Source: Cristatella mucedo
Taxonomy: Eukaryota > Bryozoa > Phylactolaemata > Cristatellidae
Length of the DNA: 64,000 nucleotides
Direction of reading: 5' to 3'
Assembly: GCA_009760855.2 (NCBI GenBank)
Contig: WPIO01000031.1
Span: 517,001-581,000, forward strand
Shown here: in pieces, positions 58,262 to 64,000 of the stretch
Layout: each line of letters begins with the position of its first letter
Numbering within the stretch: the stretch's first letter is position 1
Position numbers and translations under genes: made by a program
The notes under the pieces: generated by a model
The model's database searches: none
What the model saw: the letters and a program-made list of their open reading frames with translations, nothing else
What the model was told of the DNA's origin: nothing

Positions 58262-60990
58262 GCCATAAAAAGGATGAGCCATAGGCGGCAGTAGGAGAGT
58301 AGTTGTCGCTGCTTAAGAATCGTGGAAGTGGGTTCCAACGGTCTTTATGCGCAGGAATGGAACAGCTAATTTCCAGTCCATACAGGACCTGAGGGCACGA
58401 GGAGGCTGAAACTGGTGCAGCAGTTCAGATAGGTATGGAGGAGCCAAGCCGTGGCGGGCCTTGCGGGTCAGCGTAAGAACTTAACTCCGTATCCGTTGAT
58501 CAGCCGGCAGCCATCCTAGCTCTTTCAGCAAAGGAGACACGTGGTCAAACCTCTGTGATTTGCAAACTAGCCTTGCAGCCATATTCATAGCCAGCTGCAG
58601 TATCATAATTGCTTTTTTCGGTAGCCCAACCAAAATGAATTACAGTAATGAAGCCGAGACAGAATTGGGGAGCTTGTTAAAATCTTTTGCAAGCCCCCCC
58701 CCCCGAAGATAGCTCCTTATCTTAGATAGGGATCGAATGTGGTGGCAAGCTACAGAAGCAGTCTTCTGAATAAAGGTTTTAAAATTTAGGCAGTTGTCGA
58801 AAACGATACGTAAACTTCGGTAACGTGCTGACGGTCGCACAACAGTATCACCTATTAGAAGACCAAAGCCTTCTAATCCAGCCACGCGCTTGGGGTGTCC
58901 TATGAGCCGCAGTTCAGTTGTATCCTCGTTTAGTTTCAAGAAAATTTTCGACATCCAGGATCGAATGTCGTCAAAGCAAGCATTCAGTTTATCTGTTGCT
59001 GCAGCAGATTCCAGCGGTTTCAATTACAAATACAACTGAGCATCGTCAGCATAAAAGTGACATCCTACTCCATGGACCTTAATCACTTTTCCCGATTGAA
59101 AACGATCGGACGAGTACGATTTCAACCACGCCAGTGCCTCGCCTGCCAGATCGATCGTTGTTCTCAATCATTCAAGTAGGCGTTGAAGGCAGCTGATAGA
59201 TCTAGCAGCGCTAGGGCAGTGACATTCACGTCATCGTTGCTGCATAGGAAGTAATTGGTAACATGGAGGAGAGCAGCTTCAGTATTGCCTCTTAAACCCC
59301 GATTGAAATTTTCGGCCATTTCATCCTGTTCAACGTGTGCTACCAGCTGTTTAGCAACAATTTTTCAAGAATCTTTGACCAAAAAGGAAGACGGGAAACT
59401 GGACGATAGTTTGCAAGGACCTCTGTATCTAATCCAGGCTTTTCAAGTATCGGTCTTACGATTGCCGATTTGAAGGACTTGGGGACAACCCCCTTTTCTC
59501 TTTTTCAAAGAAGCATTAAAAATCTCGGTTAAGGCTGGGCTAATTTGATCTGCCAGTGAAGATCACAGAGATGATGGCATAGGGTCTTCAGGAGACGAGT
59601 TTTTTTTTTACTGAACCTTAAAGTAGCCACATCGCATGCAGAAACCTTGGAAAATCTTTTAAGGAAGGTCACAGGTTGCGATTCCGCACTTGTTTTAGTC
59701 GGAGGGGGTTTTATGGAGGCATAAATGTGCACATTATTTTCAGTAAAGAAGGCTGAAAACTTTTCGGTTGAGTCTATAATATCTGGGGACTGAGACCTCT
59801 CAGAATTGGCCGGCAAATTGTTTCCCGTCATATAAATCTGTTTTGGATCTGATTGGCAGGACCACAGTCTTCGAGTGAAAACAAGAAGCCTTGGCTTTTT
59901 TAAGCATCCGGGTGTGGACTCGAAGGAAGTCTTTCAAAGTAACTAGATCTGGATCCGACCCAGATTTCTTAAAAGAACGTTCTAGAGCCTGCGCTTAACA
60001 TGGTGCATCTTTTGAAGTTTTTTGTAAATTTAAAGGAATCTCCACGACTCTGTACACGGACATAATGTAAGCTAGCGGTCAACTCTGGGTGCCCCCCGTA
60101 TGTGATGTAGATCAAAAGCGTGCCTTGGTCAATGCTTTTCAAAGTTACGTCGCTGGACAGCTTGACACTACTCTGTACGTACAACGTAGCATGAACAGTA
60201 AACGAGACCGAGCAATGATCCCAGAAGGTGAGTGGGCACACCACAAGGTCAGTGGGGCCTACATCCTTAGTGATCATGAGATCTAGGATAGGCCACCGAC
60301 ATGAGTGGTATAATTAACGTGTTGAACCAAACCAAATTTCTCCAAACAGTCAAGAAATGAGTGGACCTGGCTGTTGCTAGGGTTGCTAAGATGAATATTG
60401 AAGTCCCCTGCAATCAGTAACAGCCTGTCACACTCAAATATTTGGGCGATGAACTCCGAAAACTCTTCTATAAACAAGTTTAGACAACCAGAAGAAGGTC
60501 GGTATATCACAACAGTGAGACACTGTCTTTGATGAGGACCTGATTGCAACTGATTCAAACGATGGCCCATGCGAAAAACGGCATATCTTATAGCCAAACG
60601 ATTCACGAACAACATATACAACCCCGCCACCAACCTTGTCAGAACGTATAGACTGATAAAATGAGAGCCCGGGTGATGTGGTCTCGGATATATAGCTACT
60701 GAAACAAAGCGTCATCCAAAAATCGGTAAACAGAAGTGCATCTAGCTTCTCCGGGACAGCTTGATCGTGGATAAGTAACCCCTTGGTTTTTAGCGAGCGG
60801 ACATTTAGCAGGCGGAATTTAAGAGGCAGTCCAACAACTGCGCGACGCTGATTAAGTGGCTCGCATTCAAGTCGGTATGTTGCCGGCCGGCAGAAGCAGC
60901 CCCTTCGAATTTGAAGTGGACCGTGGTAACTTTCTCCGGTCAACGTTTCACAACATGCTGAGGCGCGGCAGGTGACGTAGTTTGACATTC
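58262..60990 (-). mobile_element. LINE-2 family copy, longest, with endonuclease and RT remnants
   Basis: Minus strand, in order: FRLLNVRSLKTKG (endonuclease start), DKVGGGVVYVVRESFGYK, LLLIAGDFNIHLSN (catalytic GDFN block), DLVVCPLTFWDHCSVSF, then the linker, and RT parts up to FLKLNEDTTELRLIG. Many frameshifts and stops. The AATGT tail is missing, so its 3' end is lost. A CR1/L2-type non-LTR retrotransposon, inactive. Confidence 0.85.
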
Positions 60991-61466
60991 TCCAAGCGGC
61001 AAGTAAGCGACACCACGCCGAAACGGGCTCAAAGAAGCTTATTCACACGGACGCCGCAGCGGGCCAGTACGCCACAGCCCTGCCCGGCATCCTCGACGTT
61101 ATTTCCGGGCCTCTGCCACCCGCTACTTAAATACCACTGCCATAAATCACAACCACATATAAACCAACGGCAGTGTCAGTAATTTTCGCTGGCCCATAAA
61201 TCACTCAAAGCCATAAACTGGTCCTAGGAGGAATGACAACGCAAACAATGCTATCGAACCATAAACCACTAACACCTTAAACTAGCCACAGGTGAGCTAC
61301 TACCGAAATGAGTGCTAATCGGCGCTGTAAACTTACGGGTCGTAGGTTCGATAGCCGAGATGTTGATAGGGCGAACGCAGGATGCAGGGATGTTCTTACT
61401 GGCCCGATGAAGAAGGCCTGCCGGTAAGTGTCGCTTAATGGTGATTTCGCACCTTATTCTAAGCAG

Positions 61467-61558
61467 GTCCTGTTTTGAGAAGCGTATCCGAGGACATCTC
61501 ATAAGCAGTCACAGCAAAGATAGCAGCGGAATACCCGAAGGTCTCGCGGAGAAATCAG
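61467..61558 (+). CDS. candidate internal exon, unrecognised
   Basis: It is bounded by CTAAGCAG and AAATCAG|GTAAAG, 92 nt. The open frame reads SCFEKRIRGHLISSHSKDSS, then GIPEGLAEKS. No family is recognised. It lies just upstream of the LINE-2 5' end and could also be unclassified repeat sequence. Confidence 0.2.
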
Positions 61559-61888
61559 GTAAAGGTCAATACCACGCTTGGAGGACTGGGAGAGAGTTGC
61601 TCAAGTTCTCTTGGTCTAGCGTTGCATTTTTTTAGTAGTGACCAGACTACAGCCTACAATTACAGTAAAAATTAATTAGTTAATTAATTAGTAAAAATAG
61701 TAAAAACATAGTAAAAAAACAGTAAAAAGTAAAACTACTTTAAAAACCGTATCATTACGACTGGCAGTCCTCTCATATCCTTCTTGTTGTGTCGCGAAGG
61801 CAGTCGCGCACAGCAAAAGATCGAGTCGACAATATGGCAGGCAATTTATTAGCGTCGGAAGGAAGCCGCAAGATGGCTCCTGATCGTC

Positions 61889-61953
61889 ATGGCCGATCCT
61901 GGCCCGGAGAAGAGGGAGTTGGAATCTTCTTTAGCTCAGCCATTTAAATGTAG
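61889..61953 (+). CDS. candidate first coding exon, unrecognised
   Basis: An ATG in good context (GTCATGG) gives MADPGPEKRELESSLAQPFK and ends at a donor-like TGTAG|GTATTT. Charge and start context are exon-like. The following exon could not be found: the microexon at 62403 is not in the right phase. Confidence 0.22.
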
Positions 61954-62089
61954 GTATTTTTTCCGCTAAGGTTAGTGGTGCCCAACAATGATTCATGCAG
62001 CCGCGGTAGGCTGGGCATCGGCGTTTGCAGTTATCGCTCTGAGTACGTAAGCTCCAAGTCTACGATAAACTGCCACCAGTTGTCTACGG

Positions 62090-62205
62090 TACGAGACAAA
62101 TAGGTCCCACCGATTAGGTCCCGGACAAATATCCGTCATATAGGTCCCGAGACAATTAGATCCCGGGACAAGTGGGTACCGGGCGTTTAGGTTCCTCAAA
62201 AAGAC
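62090..62205. repeat. short degenerate minisatellite (TAGGTCCCGGGACAA-like)
   Basis: Five or six imperfect copies of TAGGTCCC with GGGACAA-type spacers. Confidence 0.6.
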
Positions 62206-62402
62206 GGGTTTCAAACTCGCTTGAGATTCAACATGTTGGCAGTATAACGAAATAAATTAAATCTCATTATAGCTGTATTGTAGTTGTAAATAATATATTA
62301 ATTAAATTAACTATTATGTACATACTTGTTATTTCTAAAATGTATTATAAGATGCATTTATCAGGCACTAATGTCATTGCTTGTTGACTCTCTTTCCTTC
62401 AG

Positions 62403-62433
62403 AAACCTGTGAGATCGGCCTCGAGGATAATCA
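62403..62433 (+). CDS. candidate 31-nt microexon
   Basis: It is bounded by CTCTCTTTCCTTCAG and ATCA|GTGAGT, both strong. In phase 1 it reads TCEIGLEDN, similar to the start of F5/8 type C (discoidin) domains. The next domain exon was not found in the window, and a minus frame of 122 codons overlaps it. Confidence 0.22.
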
Positions 62434-62599
62434 GTGAGTTCGCGATCTGCATGCGTTCTGACAATGTTCCAAATACGGCCGTTAAGTGGCGAACCTTGCA
62501 GCGGCGTTGCTCGTAAATAGGAAGTAACATCTGTGCTTACTAATTTACGGAATGACTGTGCGTACACGCCATCTTGAAAATGCATTCGTCTGCAGCTGT

Positions 62600-63110
62600 T
62601 CCTAAAATGAAGTAGGCCCGTGCGACGACAAATGCTCGCGCGGACGAACAACTGCCCGCGGCTTCTGGGATGAAGCGGTAAAAAAAAACAGCTCGGCAGC
62701 GCGAGTGCGCGCGCTCGCCTCCGCATCAATTGGCACCAGCGAAGCTGGGAAATTAAGGCGGCTGCGGAAATAATGAGCCATAGGCAAAATGGTCAGCGCC
62801 CACGGAGCCTGCCGCAGGCGCTGACGCTCCCCCGCCACCCCCACGCCGCACGGCTAGCCCATCGTCGCCAAAGGCGAGCGCGGTCGCCGCCGCGCAGGAG
62901 CGGCGGTCGTGCCAATCGCCGGGCGTTCCGTAGCCACTGCGCCGTCGCGCAATGAATCCTCATGTGCGGGTAGGTTCTTTCGCGAAAGAAAAAACGCGGG
63001 TGCGGCAAGGACGGGCGGACGTGGCGGGTGCTGGCTGACCTTCGCGGCTGACCTTCGCGGCCACTGTCGGCTGTAGGCGGTTTCGTGCGCGCAGCGAGCG
63101 CCGCTTCCTT
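62600..63110. promoter_or_regulatory. GC/CpG-rich island
   Basis: A dense CpG stretch open in several frames on both strands, with flanks that are AT-richer. A promoter is likely, but strand and gene are unknown. Confidence 0.3.
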
Positions 63111-63584
63111 GGAGCGGATGATAAGAATAGTTATTATAATCCCCCTCCTCCCCCTCCTCGTCTCCGCACCGCTTCTGTGGCCTCGACGCTACTGTGGCCT
63201 CTCGGGGAAAGCTTTGTAGTTGCTGCCTCCTCCCAATTGTATCTTTTCCGTTCAGTGCATTTTCCGAAGTATTCCGCCTTTCCTCGCGCTACCTCTGCGA
63301 TAACTGCAACGGCGGAGTGCTACAAAAGACCAACTATGGCTGCCGAAATAGTACTCGCGGCTCCTGAATTATAAAGAGTAAGACTAAGAGAAAGACGAGG
63401 AGCTGGTTATGTCATGGCCCAAGTTCTGGTGATTTTAGAAGCCTGAGTCATATAATAGACAAGTCAGTTGAGCCAGGAGGGAGTTGCACCCGAAGCTGTG
63501 CACCGGTCGGCAGTTCAATGACGCTCTGGGCGTCGCACGAGAATTGCTAGTACTAATAATACATTTATGCATCGCCTCAGAGAA

Positions 63585-63690
63585 TTTAATTTATCTCTAT
63601 ATAATTCATTTATATAGCGCCCCAAGAGAACTTAATCTCTATTCAGGCGATTCACATATGCCTCGGGGCTCGAGCCCACGACCTTATAGG
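63585..63690 (-). mobile_element. SINE-B partial copy
   Basis: TATATAGCGCCCCAAGAGAAC, TTCAGGCGATTCACATATGCC, then GGGGCTCGAGCCCACGACC. The tRNA-like head is cut short. Confidence 0.65.
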
Positions 63691-63717
63691 CTCGAGCGCA
63701 CGACCCACGAATTATAT

Positions 63718-64000
63718 ATTTCTTTCTGGGCACTTTAACTTATACTGCAGAGGAAGCATAGCCGTAAGGCTAGTGGCAAATGCACTGTGCCACCATTTAT
63801 AATACGGTTAGTAGTAACATGCCCAGTGTCAGCACGCAGAAGCTTACAAACGACAAATCACAAGGACACAGCAAATGCTTAGAGATAAGGGTACGCTTTT
63901 AGCTTCTTTGTAAAATGTCATCAAGTCAGGCGGTGTCACGCATGCCAACTAAATGAGCGGTTTCAAAAAGATTGGAGACTGGTTGTAAATATAACAATAC
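63718..64000 (-). mobile_element. LINE-1 3' fragment running off the right edge
   Basis: CTGGGCACTTTAACTTATAC, GTTAGTAGTAACATGCCCAG and TGTCAGCACGCAGAAGC, then the RT end (ATGTCATCAAGTCAGGCGG). Diverged. Confidence 0.6.

Overview
This is a window of animal nuclear DNA. It holds two spliced protein-coding genes, both rebuilt here exon by exon, set in a sea of transposable-element debris and microsatellites. Exons of 90-310 nt flanked by GT-AG borders, introns of up to about 5.6 kb, tRNA-derived SINEs, LINE pieces of the CR1/L2 type and long CT, CA, GT/TA and CTG/CCG arrays all point to a metazoan. Weak conservation of the proteins outside motif regions suggests an invertebrate. I cannot name the species. 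There are no operons, rRNA genes, functional tRNA genes or CRISPR arrays.

Gene 1, minus strand, about 6.05-26.18 kb, is the lysosomal amidase aspartylglucosaminidase (AGA). It has seven exons, an intact 383-codon reading frame, the catalytic threonine in DTIGM, the RVGDSP and TGDGD pocket motifs and a signal peptide. One of its six introns is a GC-AG intron. Two exact inverted E-boxes (TCACATGAC / GTCATGTGA) lie 8-36 bp upstream of the ATG, as would be expected for a TFEB/MITF-type controlled lysosomal gene.

Gene 2, plus strand, about 40.0-55.08 kb, is WRAP53/TCAB1, the WD40 protein that carries telomerase RNA and scaRNAs to Cajal bodies. It has nine exons and an intact 507-codon frame. The first exon is less certain than the other eight. 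I see no functional link between the two genes. Their 5' ends face each other across a 13.8 kb gap.

The rest, region by region: 0-6 kb has a GC-rich block with a possible promoter and a charged open frame, then a foldback element. 6-26 kb is AGA with introns full of LINE and SINE pieces. 26-40 kb has no gene I can confirm, but holds a roughly 1 kb AT-rich tandem array, SINEs and several open frames of unknown status. 40-55 kb is WRAP53. 55-61 kb is a nest of LINE copies, the longest keeping endonuclease and reverse-transcriptase remnants. 61-64 kb has a GC-rich island and a few exon-like pieces.

Two LINE families recur. LINE-1 (my label) ends in a conserved hairpin plus an ATT-type tail, and one SINE family carries that same end. 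LINE-2 (my label) ends in an AATGT-type repeat. All copies I looked at are truncated or carry stops. Most other long open frames are chance frames inside these repeats.
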